Positions 36,258-45,769 of a stretch of DNA of 64,000 bases are shown here, one piece after another. The notes beneath the pieces were generated by a model. The model did not search any database, was not told the DNA's origin, and saw only the letters and a program-made list of their open reading frames with translations. The stretch lies in NCBI RefSeq assembly GCF_000294655.1, contig NZ_CAHP01000014.1, positions 35,780 to 99,779 on the forward strand. The letters are read 5' to 3'. This DNA is from Magnetospirillum molischianum DSM 120 (lineage in GTDB: Bacteria; Pseudomonadota; Alphaproteobacteria; Rhodospirillales; Magnetospirillaceae). The position numbers and the translations under genes were made by a program. Numbering within the stretch: position 1 is the stretch's first letter; the number at the start of each line of letters is the position of its first letter.

Positions 36258-37298
36258 TCAACCAATATGGCGAATGACATGAGGGCCGAGTAAATTCGCC
36301 AGCGGTAACGGCAAGCGTTTCCACACCGCGATAAAGGCCCTGTATTTGGGATTGAGTGGATTGATCTCGGGCAGTGCTCCGCCATTCTTCAGGCGAAATT
36401 CATGCGTAACCGGCTTGGGCTCAAACCCCCAATTCTTCTTGAAGTTAAACGGGCCGGTGCCAAATTTTGAACGTCCGAAGTCAAAGAGGGTGTAGCCGCG
36501 CGCGACTGAACGACGCATCAGCTTCCAATACATATAGTCATTTGCGCCTAAATCGCGCGCCTCCGGCTGACAGCCGGTGTAATACGGCTGTACGCGGTCG
36601 CGGAAGTAGAAACTCAGCACACTGGACAGCGGCCGCCCTTGGTGTGTCACGGTCAGGCAATCGCAATCCGAACCGAACGTCTTCATCACTTCGACAAAGA
36701 ACCGCCGCCCAAAAACCGGCGTCCCCATGTTGCGCATGCTGAAAGCGTAGAGTGGAAAGAAACTCGTGGGATCGCCCTCCAGTCGGTCGTCCAGGTTCTT
36801 CCCTTCAATCGACTTACGAACCACAGCCCGCTGCTTGCGCGGAATCTGCTTCAGGCACTCCTCTTCGCTGGCGGGAATAGGGCGGTCGAAGGTGGCGTAG
36901 ATATCCGAGCACGAAACCCAGCCCTCTGCGTGGCAGGTCGGCGGCTGGCGATATTCCAAACTGCTGGCCCCCAAACGGTCCATCAGACAAAGCGCGGCAT
37001 CATCAAGGGCGTGACGGGCCTCGTCATCGATTGCGGCAACGCCGCCGCCGATCGTGAAGGCGGTGGAGATCAGGCGGGTACCGAACAGGGGACTCTTGAC
37101 CAAAATCAGGGGCAACACCCCAACGATCCGTCCATCGCGCTCGGCATAGAGATAATGTCCCGCCTGCCCATAGACACGCTCCACGACCTGTTTCCACCCC
37201 AGCCGGTGGAAAAAAGTTGCCTCGGGACACTCCGAAACGACGAACCGATCCCAGGCGGCGGCATTGCGGTCATCGACCGCGACAACGGTCACTCCCAT
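36258..37298 (-). CDS. FemAB-like protein, exosortase A system-associated
   Basis: A 346-residue GNAT-fold protein with the double-domain architecture of FemAB/lipid II aminoacyltransferases: FFHRLGWKQVVERVYGQ near residue 30 and RPLSSVLSFYFRDRVQPYY and FDFGRSKFGTGPFNFK in the second half. It is part of the conserved exosortase A gene set (TIGR03019-type). The start overlaps the end of the deacetylase gene by 10 bases, so the genes are co-translated. Known relatives transfer aminoacyl groups from tRNA; here an amino acid or acyl group may be added to the polysaccharide, but the substrate is unproven. Confidence 0.87.
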   Translation of the reverse strand: MGVTVVAVDDRNAAAWDRFVVSECPEATFFHRLGWKQVVERVYGQAGHYLYAERDGRIVGVLPLILVKSPLFGTRLISTAFTIGGGVAAIDDEARHALDDAALCLMDRLGASSLEYRQPPTCHAEGWVSCSDIYATFDRPIPASEEECLKQIPRKQRAVVRKSIEGKNLDDRLEGDPTSFFPLYAFSMRNMGTPVFGRRFFVEVMKTFGSDCDCLTVTHQGRPLSSVLSFYFRDRVQPYYTGCQPEARDLGANDYMYWKLMRRSVARGYTLFDFGRSKFGTGPFNFKKNWGFEPKPVTHEFRLKNGGALPEINPLNPKYRAFIAVWKRLPLPLANLLGPHVIRHIG

Positions 37299-38212
37299 GA
37301 AGACGCTCCCTCTCGCGCCGCGCCCGGCACAAAAACACGGTCAACGCGATCCCAAGCCAAATCGTGCACCAACCGGCGCAAACGGCCTTGGGTCTTGTCG
37401 AGATTGAGGTAATGGCGGAACCGAGACTTAAACGACACCCCCCGCGCGCGCGGCTGGTCGGGATCGACCTCCCAAGGATGGATGTAGAATATCCCCGCCC
37501 GCCGATCGACCCGGTTGACCCGGTTGAACCCGGCGCGGATCAGGGTATATGGGAGCAGTCGGAAAAACCCGCCGCCGCCGCAAGGCAGATTCCGCGTCCC
37601 GATCCGCGCCGTGGTAATCGGGTATTCCTCCAACGACCCGTCGGCCTGCGGATAGAAGGCGAAGCGGGGGGACGTGGGCATTCCGTAATATTTGTAGCGG
37701 ATGGGACTGATGCTGGATGAATAGGAATATCCCTCATCGGCCAAAATATCGAACGCCCACATATTCTGATGATTAATCGAAAAGGTCGGAGCGCGGTATC
37801 CCGCCACGGCAACACCGCCAATATCCTCGATTAACCGTTTCGACCGCCGTACATCGTGGCGGAATTCCTCGGGGGTCTGCTCGTCGGCGCGGCGATGATC
37901 ATAGCCATGGCTGGCCAATTCATGCCCAGCGGCAACGATGCGATGGACCAGTGCCTTGTGACGTTCAGCCACCCAGCCAAGAAGGAAAAAGGTGGCGTGC
38001 ACCTGAGCTTCGGCAAACAGATCAAGGATCAGATCGGTATTACGTTCGACCCGGTATTGTTGGCGGTCCCAGGTGCTGCGCTCGAACGCCGCGGCCAGGG
38101 CCTGAGCCTGAAAATAATCCTCCACATCGACCGTCATGGCGTTGACGATGCGTCCGTCACGACGCAACGGTTCAAATTGCTTTTCGCGAAAGGAAGGACT
38201 GTTCGTCATCAT
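37289..38212 (-). CDS. polysaccharide deacetylase, exosortase A system-associated
   Basis: A 307-residue NodB-fold enzyme. Motif 1 TVDVEDYFQ (about residues 27-35) supplies the metal and base Asp, motif 2 HELASHGYDHRR provides the two metal histidines, and motif 3 RAPTFSI follows. The C-terminal half has IFYIHPWEVDPDQPR. No signal peptide is visible, as in other TIGR03006-type members, so it is thought to act on a cytoplasmic lipid-linked sugar or to be exported another way. It removes N- or O-acetyl groups. It lies between the FemAB-like gene (10-base overlap) and the ATPase gene (about 47 bases). Confidence 0.9.
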   Translation of the reverse strand: MMTNSPSFREKQFEPLRRDGRIVNAMTVDVEDYFQAQALAAAFERSTWDRQQYRVERNTDLILDLFAEAQVHATFFLLGWVAERHKALVHRIVAAGHELASHGYDHRRADEQTPEEFRHDVRRSKRLIEDIGGVAVAGYRAPTFSINHQNMWAFDILADEGYSYSSSISPIRYKYYGMPTSPRFAFYPQADGSLEEYPITTARIGTRNLPCGGGGFFRLLPYTLIRAGFNRVNRVDRRAGIFYIHPWEVDPDQPRARGVSFKSRFRHYLNLDKTQGRLRRLVHDLAWDRVDRVFVPGAAREGASSWE

Positions 38213-38259
38213 CCATGTCTCCCGGTGGATTTCACCAGATCTCGCTGATCAGCGTGGCC

Positions 38260-39273
38260 TCAGGGCCAGTCGGTATCGGGTCCGCTCTGGTTGGCATGAA
38301 GTTGACTGTCAACCAGCGACAACATCACCCGTAGCGCGCGGCCATGGCGCAAAGTGGCGCGTTCCAACCGCTCCAACCGGGTGACAAAAGCGGACTCGGC
38401 CTCTGTCAGGGAAGAGGTCATGCCCCCTCCTCCCGGTTTATCGCCGTGCTCCAACACCTGATTGATCTCTCGGCGCAGATCGTCAACAACGGCGGCGACG
38501 ACATCGCGGTCGATCCGGTGCAGTTCATCAAGAAAGCAGAACAGCATCAGGCGCGTGCAAAAAGCGTTGATCTTGCGCGGAACACCCCCGGTATAAGCGA
38601 AGATGTCGTCCATCGCCTCGGGCGCGAATTCGGGATCGTTGGCCCACCCCACCACCGACAGACGGTGGCGGATATAGGCACCGGTTTCCGCCGCATCCAT
38701 CGGCCCAAGATGGTAGGAGGCGATAATCCGCTGACGAAACTGCTCCAGATCAGGATTGGCAAGCATGCGGCGGAATTGAGGTTGCGCCAGCAACAGGCTC
38801 TGCAACGGGACTCTGGAACCGACCTGGAAGTTCGACAGCATGCGCAATTCCTCAAGCGCCTGCACGGTGATGTTCTGCGCCTCATCCACCAGAAGCAATG
38901 TGCGCAGGTTCCTGCTGTGATTCTCGTTCAGGAATCTCTCGATACGATTCAGCAGGCTGGCCTTGGAACTTCCGTCGAACTCCAGGCGGAAAGCCCCCGC
39001 TACCGCTCTCAGCATGTCGTCGCCCTGCAAATGGGTGCTGACAATCTTCGCGGCAACGAAGGTCGTGGTATCGAGTGTATTGAGAAGATGGTCGAGAATG
39101 GTGGTCTTGCCCGCGCCGACATCGCCGGTGATCACGATGAAGCCTTCGGATTGATCAAGGCCGAACAGAAGGTGCGACATTGCCTTCTTATGCACTGAAC
39201 TTTCGAAAAGGAATCGAATGTCCGGCGTAATCAGAAAAGGAAATCCGCTCAGGCCGTAATATTCAAGATACAT
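38260..39273 (-). CDS. ExeA-like AAA ATPase, exosortase A system-associated
   Basis: A 337-residue ATPase. It starts MYLEYYGLSGFPFLITPD, the ExeA/GspA-type opening, with Walker A GDVGAGKTT (about residues 50-58), Walker B LLLVDEAQN (about 127-135) and sensor residues further on. The end is hydrophilic, without the membrane helix and peptidoglycan-binding domain of ExeA. Members of this group (TIGR03015-type) are part of every exosortase A locus and are believed to power secretion or polysaccharide export. It stops one base before the start region of the outer-membrane barrel gene, so the two are in one operon. Confidence 0.9.
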   Translation of the reverse strand: MYLEYYGLSGFPFLITPDIRFLFESSVHKKAMSHLLFGLDQSEGFIVITGDVGAGKTTILDHLLNTLDTTTFVAAKIVSTHLQGDDMLRAVAGAFRLEFDGSSKASLLNRIERFLNENHSRNLRTLLLVDEAQNITVQALEELRMLSNFQVGSRVPLQSLLLAQPQFRRMLANPDLEQFRQRIIASYHLGPMDAAETGAYIRHRLSVVGWANDPEFAPEAMDDIFAYTGGVPRKINAFCTRLMLFCFLDELHRIDRDVVAAVVDDLRREINQVLEHGDKPGGGGMTSSLTEAESAFVTRLERLERATLRHGRALRVMLSLVDSQLHANQSGPDTDWP

Positions 39274-39274
39274 T

Positions 39275-40846
39275 CTAGAACTTCTTCCTCAGGCCGATAA
39301 CCACCACATTTTCAGTAACACCTGAACTGGAATTAGGCTGGACATCCATGTAATGGTATCCAACCGAACTGGCTAAGGTCGGATTCATCTGGTAGGTCAG
39401 ATCAAGACTCGCGTTGAGGCGCTGACTTTTGCCGGACTCGACGGGCGCACTGATAATATCCGACTGGCTGAGTGTCGCCGTACTGGAGACAATCGGGGTT
39501 AGTTGGTGAGTCCAGGCCACGGTGGACGTCATCGCCGTCGTGCTGCCCTGTCCCATATTGGCCACAGGAAGAACGGTTGTTCCGGCGGCACCGAACGTAC
39601 TAGGCGCGGTGATGCCGTCGCGCGTATTCAATGACGTCAGCAGGGTCAGCGTATCGCGCTCACGCCGATGGATCAGCACCATTTCGGTCTTGCGCTGCTT
39701 GTAAACCGCATTCGTACTGGCAAACGGGCTAGAGGCCGGGTTCGCGGCAAGGCCCGAGAACGGATCAACAAAGCGGCCCAGTTCATCGCGCTGCACATTC
39801 GAGAGCGCCCCAGCGGTCTGAAGCGCATCGGTTGAGACCCCGCTCGTATGCGATAATTTAAGCTGAGTGAACGGGCCGATCGCGTAGGCAACGCTCGCCT
39901 TGCTGCTCAAACTGCCATACCGCCGACCAAATTCGAGCCGCAGGTCGTTTTTGGCGGATGGCGCCCAATGAATGCCGCCCGCATAGAACAGACCTGAATA
40001 TTTGTCGCTGTCGAGGTCGCTTCCGCTCAGGCTGTCCACACCGACTTGGCTCAGAAATCCAAATTCATGGGATATCTTGATTTCGTTGTCGAGTGTCTGG
40101 GTGGTTTGGGAGAAGGTCTTGCTTCCGTGTTCGCTACGCATCGCCTCGCTTGTTACACCCCACTGCATGCGGGTGAATTCTTCGCCACTTCTCAAGCTGG
40201 CCTTTCCGCTATCGACCACCGAATTGGCCATACCGCCGTTCCCCGTGGCACCATACAGAGCGGAGTTAGAGAGGGATGGGGTGTTATGGGAAGAGGTGGT
40301 GCTGGATGCCTCAGTTATCGTCTCGTTATGGGCATAGCTCACCACCCCCGCCGCCCAGGGGCCGAAGCGGTGCTTCACCTGCGGATTGATGCTGTAGGTC
40401 GTGACCTGATTGGTGTTGGAGCTGGCCGATGTGCGGTCCACCGCCGTGCCTGGACCGGCGGGATTGGCCTGCTGCTCGGAAATATTACCGCGCAGATCAA
40501 GGAACAAGAGGTCTTCCACGATCTGCGCATTCGCCACACCGTTGCCGCGATGGCGGACTCCGCTGAGTTCGTCATAGGTCGCGTAACGGTCATAAGAGAG
40601 GGTGTAATCGAGGCCAACGGTCAGGTCTCGCCCCTTGCCGGAAATCGCCAGACCAGGAGTCGCGGTGGTGATGAAATCGGATTTAGTCTGACGGGGTGCA
40701 GAGAAGGCGTTGTCGGTCCACTTCTCTTCCAGCGCAATCTTCGGTGTAAAGCTCCAATCATCGGCATGGACCGCCGACGCCTGAACCAAGGAGGCGAATA
40801 GAAAAAACGGCCATAGAGAGGTATATTTTTTAAGCTTGATACGCAT
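39275..40846 (-). CDS. outer-membrane beta-barrel protein, exosortase A system-associated
   Basis: A 523-residue exported protein. A basic signal peptide (YTSLWPFFLFASLVQASA) is followed by alternating short hydrophobic strands and Ser/Thr-rich turns across the whole length. It ends in a phenylalanine (VVIGLRKKF), the signature of barrels inserted by the BAM machinery. It matches the TIGR03016-type protein of exosortase A loci, which is taken to be the outer-membrane export pore for the polysaccharide. The gene overlaps the end of the tyrosine autokinase gene by about 17 bases (26 if the ATG at 40855 is used). Confidence 0.85.
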   Translation of the reverse strand: MRIKLKKYTSLWPFFLFASLVQASAVHADDWSFTPKIALEEKWTDNAFSAPRQTKSDFITTATPGLAISGKGRDLTVGLDYTLSYDRYATYDELSGVRHRGNGVANAQIVEDLLFLDLRGNISEQQANPAGPGTAVDRTSASSNTNQVTTYSINPQVKHRFGPWAAGVVSYAHNETITEASSTTSSHNTPSLSNSALYGATGNGGMANSVVDSGKASLRSGEEFTRMQWGVTSEAMRSEHGSKTFSQTTQTLDNEIKISHEFGFLSQVGVDSLSGSDLDSDKYSGLFYAGGIHWAPSAKNDLRLEFGRRYGSLSSKASVAYAIGPFTQLKLSHTSGVSTDALQTAGALSNVQRDELGRFVDPFSGLAANPASSPFASTNAVYKQRKTEMVLIHRRERDTLTLLTSLNTRDGITAPSTFGAAGTTVLPVANMGQGSTTAMTSTVAWTHQLTPIVSSTATLSQSDIISAPVESGKSQRLNASLDLTYQMNPTLASSVGYHYMDVQPNSSSGVTENVVVIGLRKKF

Positions 40847-41738
40847 ACGAATCATACCCCTCTTTATAGAGGTCTAAATCGCATTTATTCAAAATGCAGT
40901 TCAGGTTGGAACAACCCTGAAGAAGATCTATTGTTTTTTTCAAGCTTCTATTGGTTGTTCGCCCTTTCTCGACCACGACCACCACCTGACCGACATAAGC
41001 CGCCAACACCGAGGCCTCGGTACTAACCAGAACCGGCGGAGTATCGATGATGATGATGCGATCGGGATAACGTCGGGCAAGGTCGGCCATCATCCTGGCC
41101 ATCGGCTTGCTGGCCAGGATTTCCACTCGATGGGGATGCGGCCGGCCGGGGGGAATAAAGGACAGATTGGGCACGTTGGTGCGCAGCATCACATCGGGCA
41201 TTTTCAAGCTGGAATCGATCAGCAGATCGGCCAGCCCCATTTCCTCGCCAACACCGATATGACCCGCCAGCGAATGATGATAGGCGTCTCCATCCACCAG
41301 TAGAACATGCAGCCCCGGCTCCGAAACCAGGCTCATCGCCAGATTCAGCGCCGTGAAGGTCTTCCCTTCCCCCGGAATCGAACTGGTCACCATGACGATA
41401 TTACTGTTGCCGGAGACCGCCCCATCAGGAAAGGCATCCTTAATGATCTGGCGCTTGATCAGACGGTATTCTTCGGTCAGTCGGCTCGGGGGGGAGTTGG
41501 GCGTGATAAAGCCGGCCGTCAGCAGACGATTAAAGTTTATCTCGACCGGAGGACGAACCGGCCGGAATGCATCGTCCGGCTTGGCAATGGCCTCGGCGGG
41601 TGGAGCGGAATCGACGGCAGGACGAGGAGGCACGACAGCAAGCGACGGTGCCGATGGCAGCGGAGCAGCAGAATGCTTCGCCGAAGCTAACCGGCTGGCA
41701 ACGCGCTCGACAAGGGTTCCGCGATCACCCAGAGACAT
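40830..41738 (-). CDS. tyrosine autokinase, exosortase A system-associated (BY-kinase)
   Basis: A 302-residue cytoplasmic BY-kinase without the Wzz-type membrane part, which is a separate gene directly upstream. P-loop SSIPGEGKT (about residues 118-126), A' motif VLLVDGDAYHHS and Walker B IIIIDTPPVL are present. The C-terminus is tyrosine-rich (YKEGYDSYAYQA) and would be the autophosphorylation cluster. Cycles of phosphorylation control polymer length and export through the adjacent chain-length protein. The start at 41738 (MSLGDRGTL) is preferred; the open frame extends 16 codons further but these overlap the neighbour. It overlaps that gene by 14 bases. Confidence 0.9.
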   Translation of the reverse strand: MSLGDRGTLVERVASRLASAKHSAAPLPSAPSLAVVPPRPAVDSAPPAEAIAKPDDAFRPVRPPVEINFNRLLTAGFITPNSPPSRLTEEYRLIKRQIIKDAFPDGAVSGNSNIVMVTSSIPGEGKTFTALNLAMSLVSEPGLHVLLVDGDAYHHSLAGHIGVGEEMGLADLLIDSSLKMPDVMLRTNVPNLSFIPPGRPHPHRVEILASKPMARMMADLARRYPDRIIIIDTPPVLVSTEASVLAAYVGQVVVVVEKGRTTNRSLKKTIDLLQGCSNLNCILNKCDLDLYKEGYDSYAYQA

Positions 41739-43353
41739 AGCTGACGAGCCTCTCGACAAGGCCATAAAGATTAGTGCGCATGACAAACTTAGCGAACGTC
41801 TGGATATAGGGCGTCAAAACCATAACGATCCCATATAAAACAAACAAACTCGACAACGCCCAGATAAATTTTGAAACCTCACGGCGATGATCAATTTCTA
41901 ACGATATACTTTGAACCATCGTCACACCACCAAGAACCCTAATATTAAATAAATCAAAAATACTTTCTTTAGATTTCACCGTATCTTCAAAATTACTAAG
42001 TAAGAACGCCACAGAAAAGCCAGCAGCGATTCCAACGACAAGCACCAGTGACACCAGAAGCGGACGATTCGGAAACGAGGGAATCGCGGGCACCTGTGGC
42101 GCTTCAATAATACGAAACTGAACCTTATCGCCGCTGCTTTCCACCGCCTCGCTGATACGGGCAGACTCGCGCCGACTCAGCAATTCTTCATATTTTTGCC
42201 GAAGAACTCCATACTCACGGTTGAGATCGGCAAGATCGGCTTCGATACGAGGCCCCTCTTCGGCAAGCGAAGCCAAACGATCCCGAGTCTGGGTGGCCAG
42301 ACGCAGTTGACCTGCGGCAGTGGCCAGATTGGATTCGGCCTGGATCAGACGCAGCTTGACCTGCTCGTACAGGGCGTTTGGTATGCGGGTCTGAGAGGTT
42401 GATTTGGCCGCAACCGGATCGGCGGTTTCCTTCGCGGCCTGAGCCCGCAACTGATCGAGCGCACGCGAAGTGGCAATCACATCGGGATGGCGTTCGGTAT
42501 AATTCAACCTCATTTTGACCAGTTCGTTTTCCAATTGCTGAATACGCCCCTCCGTACTGTTGGGCGCAGCACTGGAAATCACGACCTGAGGCGAGGCACC
42601 GCCATCCAGATACTGGGGAATGGCGGAAAGATTGGCGCGCAACATGTCTCGCGCGATCACCGCCTCATCATAATGACTCTGAGCATTCACCAACTCTTGG
42701 CGCGACTGATCGACCTTTGCTGAAAAATTTGACCCAATAGCCGAGATAGTTTCTACATTTTTTGTTTTATACTCAGATAATTTCTGCTCAGAAACTTTTA
42801 GCTTTTGCTCATATTCAGAAATGTGTTTTTCAATAAAACCGCGGGCACTTTCCATATTCGATCGGTTCTGACCGAGATTTGTCTCAACAAAGATATTGAG
42901 GATAGCCTCGACGACCTTCTTGGCCATCTCGGGATTGCTATCGCTATAGGTCAGGGAAAATAGGTTCTTACCCTCGGATTTTACCTCGACCTTACGCTGT
43001 AACCGGGCGTACAGCGCGTCGGCATCCGCATCGGTATGAACATTGAGATCGAGATCGGTCGCGCGCGCCACCTGAGCGACGTTACTGCGACTGAGCAGGG
43101 TCCGCTGCATGACTTCCAACTGCCGCTGCACATCGGGTTGAACAGCGATATTGCGTAACAGCGGGGTCAGCAGGTTATCGGTTTCGACATAGACGCGAGT
43201 AAGGGCCTTGTACTGGTCGGGTATCACCGCCACCACCAGCCAGCCCAACACCGCAACAACCCACGCCACCATCAGAACCAGCCAGCGGCGCTGCCAATAG
43301 GTATGGAGATGGTCATGAACGTTCTGTGGAATATACGAAGTCAGCGAGACCAC
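41725..43353 (-). CDS. polysaccharide chain-length determinant, Wzz/GNVR type, exosortase A system-associated
   Basis: A 542-residue inner-membrane protein. The first membrane helix (WLVLMVAWVVAVLGWLVV) lies near residue 35, the second (PLLVSLVLVVGIAAGFSV) near 440, and a long periplasmic coiled coil separates them (EKHISEYEQKLKVSEQKL onward). GTG at 43353 is chosen because AGGAGG lies six bases before it; a GTG six codons upstream is also open. Together with the tyrosine autokinase it forms a split co-polymerase that sets polymer length. A hydrophobic tail beyond residue 490 (FIWALSSLFVLYGIVMVL) may be a third helix. Confidence 0.9.
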   Translation of the reverse strand: MVSLTSYIPQNVHDHLHTYWQRRWLVLMVAWVVAVLGWLVVAVIPDQYKALTRVYVETDNLLTPLLRNIAVQPDVQRQLEVMQRTLLSRSNVAQVARATDLDLNVHTDADADALYARLQRKVEVKSEGKNLFSLTYSDSNPEMAKKVVEAILNIFVETNLGQNRSNMESARGFIEKHISEYEQKLKVSEQKLSEYKTKNVETISAIGSNFSAKVDQSRQELVNAQSHYDEAVIARDMLRANLSAIPQYLDGGASPQVVISSAAPNSTEGRIQQLENELVKMRLNYTERHPDVIATSRALDQLRAQAAKETADPVAAKSTSQTRIPNALYEQVKLRLIQAESNLATAAGQLRLATQTRDRLASLAEEGPRIEADLADLNREYGVLRQKYEELLSRRESARISEAVESSGDKVQFRIIEAPQVPAIPSFPNRPLLVSLVLVVGIAAGFSVAFLLSNFEDTVKSKESIFDLFNIRVLGGVTMVQSISLEIDHRREVSKFIWALSSLFVLYGIVMVLTPYIQTFAKFVMRTNLYGLVERLVSYVSG

Positions 43354-43417
43354 GTCCGACCTCCTGTGCACCCCAAAACGTCCCGCTCTTGCCGATGGGC
43401 TAAGGCAGGCCTATCCT

Positions 43418-44035
43418 CTAGAACCAACTCTGAGGAATCATAACGACGTCGCCCGGCGCAACTTCGACATTGGCGGTCATGTCGCCATTATTGATGAGAG
43501 CATTAAGGCGGACCCGGAATGTAACGGGATTTCCCTGCACCATCCGAACGATGGTCGCCCGGTCACCATCGGCAAACGCGGTCAGACCGCCAACCGCAAT
43601 CGCGACATCAAGCACGGTCATACCCTTGCGATAGGACACGGCCTGGGGCTTTGCTGCCTGACCGACCACCCGAACCTGCTGATCGAAGGTACCGACAGAG
43701 GATTGCATGATCACCGTGACCTTGGGATCTTGCACGTATTCGGCCAGTCTCGTCTCGATTTCCCGCGCCACCTGGCTTGGCTCCCGGCCAGCAACCGGAA
43801 GGTCGTCGATCAGCGGCAGCGAGACCTTGCCATCGGGACGCACCGACACCGTGATCGACAGATCTGGATTGCGCCAGACAAACACCTGAACGCTGTCGCC
43901 GGAACCGATCAGATACCCCGCACCGGCTTCTGGGGGATCAACACGCGACGGCGCTTCGGGGAGTGATGCGCAGGCCGCAACTCCCCCCAAGCCAATCAAG
44001 GCGACGACCTTCAACATGAATACGGTGTTTCTCAT
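43418..44035 (-). CDS. Wza-type polysaccharide export lipoprotein, exosortase A system-associated
   Basis: A 205-residue outer-membrane auxiliary protein. The signal peptide ends in a lipobox-like GVAAC with Cys22, so the protein is probably a lipoprotein. Then come the polysaccharide export domain (GYLIGSGDSVQVFVWRNPDL) and one SLBB-like segment (VRVVGQAAKPQAVSYRKG). It is much shorter than E. coli Wza and lacks its C-terminal transmembrane helix, which fits with the separate beta-barrel protein in this operon. It is the first gene of the run down to the FemAB-like gene and has about 140 non-coding bases upstream. Confidence 0.9.
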   Translation of the reverse strand: MRNTVFMLKVVALIGLGGVAACASLPEAPSRVDPPEAGAGYLIGSGDSVQVFVWRNPDLSITVSVRPDGKVSLPLIDDLPVAGREPSQVAREIETRLAEYVQDPKVTVIMQSSVGTFDQQVRVVGQAAKPQAVSYRKGMTVLDVAIAVGGLTAFADGDRATIVRMVQGNPVTFRVRLNALINNGDMTANVEVAPGDVVMIPQSWF

Positions 44036-44175
44036 GTCCGAAAGACCTTTCCGTCCTTCAAACCCATCGTTGAGACCAGGACATGGCTTATAGCGAGACC
44101 ATGGTAGCAGGGATAGCTGACCAATCTGACAGGGGGGCGGCGTTCGCTCCCCCAGACGCCTTTTGTAGCGGACTG

Positions 44176-45504
44176 TCAGCCGGGTGATTTTACCGTTACG
44201 GAGCGGTCATTTACGGTCTGCTTCCGCACGGCATGACGCTCGGTGCGCTCGACGTTTTGCTGCACGGAGATTCCGACAGCAATGAAAATGTAAAGAATTG
44301 GCTGAAACGCGATCCCAACGAAAGAGCCACCGCATAAATATATCAGGGTCGATACCGATAGCGCCCGAGAGAGATCGGATGACCATTGCAACGATTCATG
44401 GCCATCCATCTCCCGCGATAAACGGTGCAAATTCCTAAAGTGATAAATAATTAACGACAGGAATATCGCCGCCCCAACATAGCCGTGCTCACCTAATACT
44501 TCGAAATATATACTATGAAAGGCGCGGGCCGTTTGCACCATAACCTCGTCGCTGCCCTCGATCGGTACCGTGAAGCTGTTGATGCGGTACATACCGAAAC
44601 CACCGCCCAACGGATGACTGGCAACGTAATCCAGCGTCCATTTCCACACGCCCAACCGCACGGCAGCCGACGATTCCTTGGCCGGGGCCGAAATCGTCCC
44701 CATCCGCGAGACCCATTGGTCGCTCATGATCACCATGGCAACGGAACCGATGCCCGCCACCAGCAGCAGGAACAACACCTTGCGCTTGGAGTGCCACCAC
44801 AGGGTCAATGCCAGCACCCCCATGCAGACAAGCCCGGTGCGCGCGAATGTGCCAAGCGAAGTTAACAACGCGAAAGCCACCATGCCGTTGAAGGCCAGGG
44901 GCCGCCAGCGGGAGTTGGGCGCGATCAGTGAGTGCGTCTTAAGAAACAGGATCAAGGGGATCAGCGCCACCGCCACCATGGACAGGGTGCTGCTTTCAGC
45001 GAGGCCGACATTGCCGCTGCCCAGCCCCAGATTCATGCCGTATCCGCCACCGCTGATGACTGTTTTGATTCCGAACGCAATCATCGACCCGGCGGCCGAA
45101 AACAGCACTACCAGCAGCAAGGATTCGATCTGGATACGCGAGCGGAACAGAAAAGGGATAAACGCCCCAAAGCAGACTGTCTTGAAGGCCCAGTCCCATT
45201 TCTCCCAGGCCGGGCCGGGAACCACGGCCCAGGTGGTGGTCAGGGTGACCCACCCGGCCCACAGCAGCAGCAACTTGAGTCCCCAGGTCAAACGCGGCGG
45301 CGACACCCGATCCAGCAGCAGATAGCCGCCGATAGTGGCCACACTCATGATCATCGAAACCGGCAGATCGGTAATGATGCTGTAGCCGATATGATGAGGC
45401 TGAAACAGGTCGGTCCAGACATAGCCCAGGCCCAGCACGAATGGTGCCCGCACCCCGACCAGCAGGAACGTGGCATAGACAGCAAGCATCAGCAGGCTAC
45501 GCAT
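44176..45504 (-). CDS. O-antigen ligase/polymerase-like membrane protein, exosortase A-associated
   Basis: A 442-residue protein with about 10-12 hydrophobic helices and one large periplasmic loop containing SHPLGGGFGMYRIN and RAFHSIYFEVLGEHGYVG. This is the pattern of Wzy/WaaL-type enzymes that use an undecaprenyl-linked donor. In exosortase A loci it is named a putative O-glycosylation ligase (TIGR03097-type). It may polymerise repeat units or ligate glycan to protein. A ribosome site (GAAGAGG) lies eight bases before the ATG and overlaps the end of a newly noticed 53-residue reading frame. Basic residues close the C-terminus. Confidence 0.85.
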   Translation of the reverse strand: MRSLLMLAVYATFLLVGVRAPFVLGLGYVWTDLFQPHHIGYSIITDLPVSMIMSVATIGGYLLLDRVSPPRLTWGLKLLLLWAGWVTLTTTWAVVPGPAWEKWDWAFKTVCFGAFIPFLFRSRIQIESLLLVVLFSAAGSMIAFGIKTVISGGGYGMNLGLGSGNVGLAESSTLSMVAVALIPLILFLKTHSLIAPNSRWRPLAFNGMVAFALLTSLGTFARTGLVCMGVLALTLWWHSKRKVLFLLLVAGIGSVAMVIMSDQWVSRMGTISAPAKESSAAVRLGVWKWTLDYVASHPLGGGFGMYRINSFTVPIEGSDEVMVQTARAFHSIYFEVLGEHGYVGAAIFLSLIIYHFRNLHRLSREMDGHESLQWSSDLSRALSVSTLIYLCGGSFVGIAFQPILYIFIAVGISVQQNVERTERHAVRKQTVNDRSVTVKSPG

Positions 45505-45516
45505 CGCAGGGCCTCT

Positions 45517-45678
45517 TCAGGAGATGCGCGACCGGGGCGGATTACCCTTCGGCTTGCCCCGGATTTGACGCCGTGAGTCCTCGCCGAACCACGGAGTCAC
45601 GGCGTCGAGCTTCGCCGCGCGGACGACAACATAAACCACGCAAAAACAGCTCGCCAAAATGGCAAAGATATCGATCAT
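45517..45678 (-). CDS. small 53-residue single-pass membrane protein, unknown
   Basis: A short frame upstream of the ligase-like gene begins MIDIFAILASCFCVVYVVVR, one hydrophobic helix of about 18 residues, followed by a basic, Pro/Gly-rich tail (RQIRGKPKGNPPRSRIS). GGGG lies four bases before the ATG. It stops 12 bases before the ligase ATG and encloses that gene's ribosome site, an arrangement typical of co-translated operon members. I know no family for it. It could be an assembly factor of the ligase/exosortase complex or a leader peptide; that it is translated remains to be shown. Confidence 0.45.
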   Translation of the reverse strand: MIDIFAILASCFCVVYVVVRAAKLDAVTPWFGEDSRRQIRGKPKGNPPRSRIS

Positions 45679-45769
45679 GACGCCCCTATGCCTCGATTTT
45701 ACCCGTTGGTCGGTACCGAGCCGCCATTACGGCGGCCAAGGGCGCGGATGCGCCCGCCCGGCGACCGAC

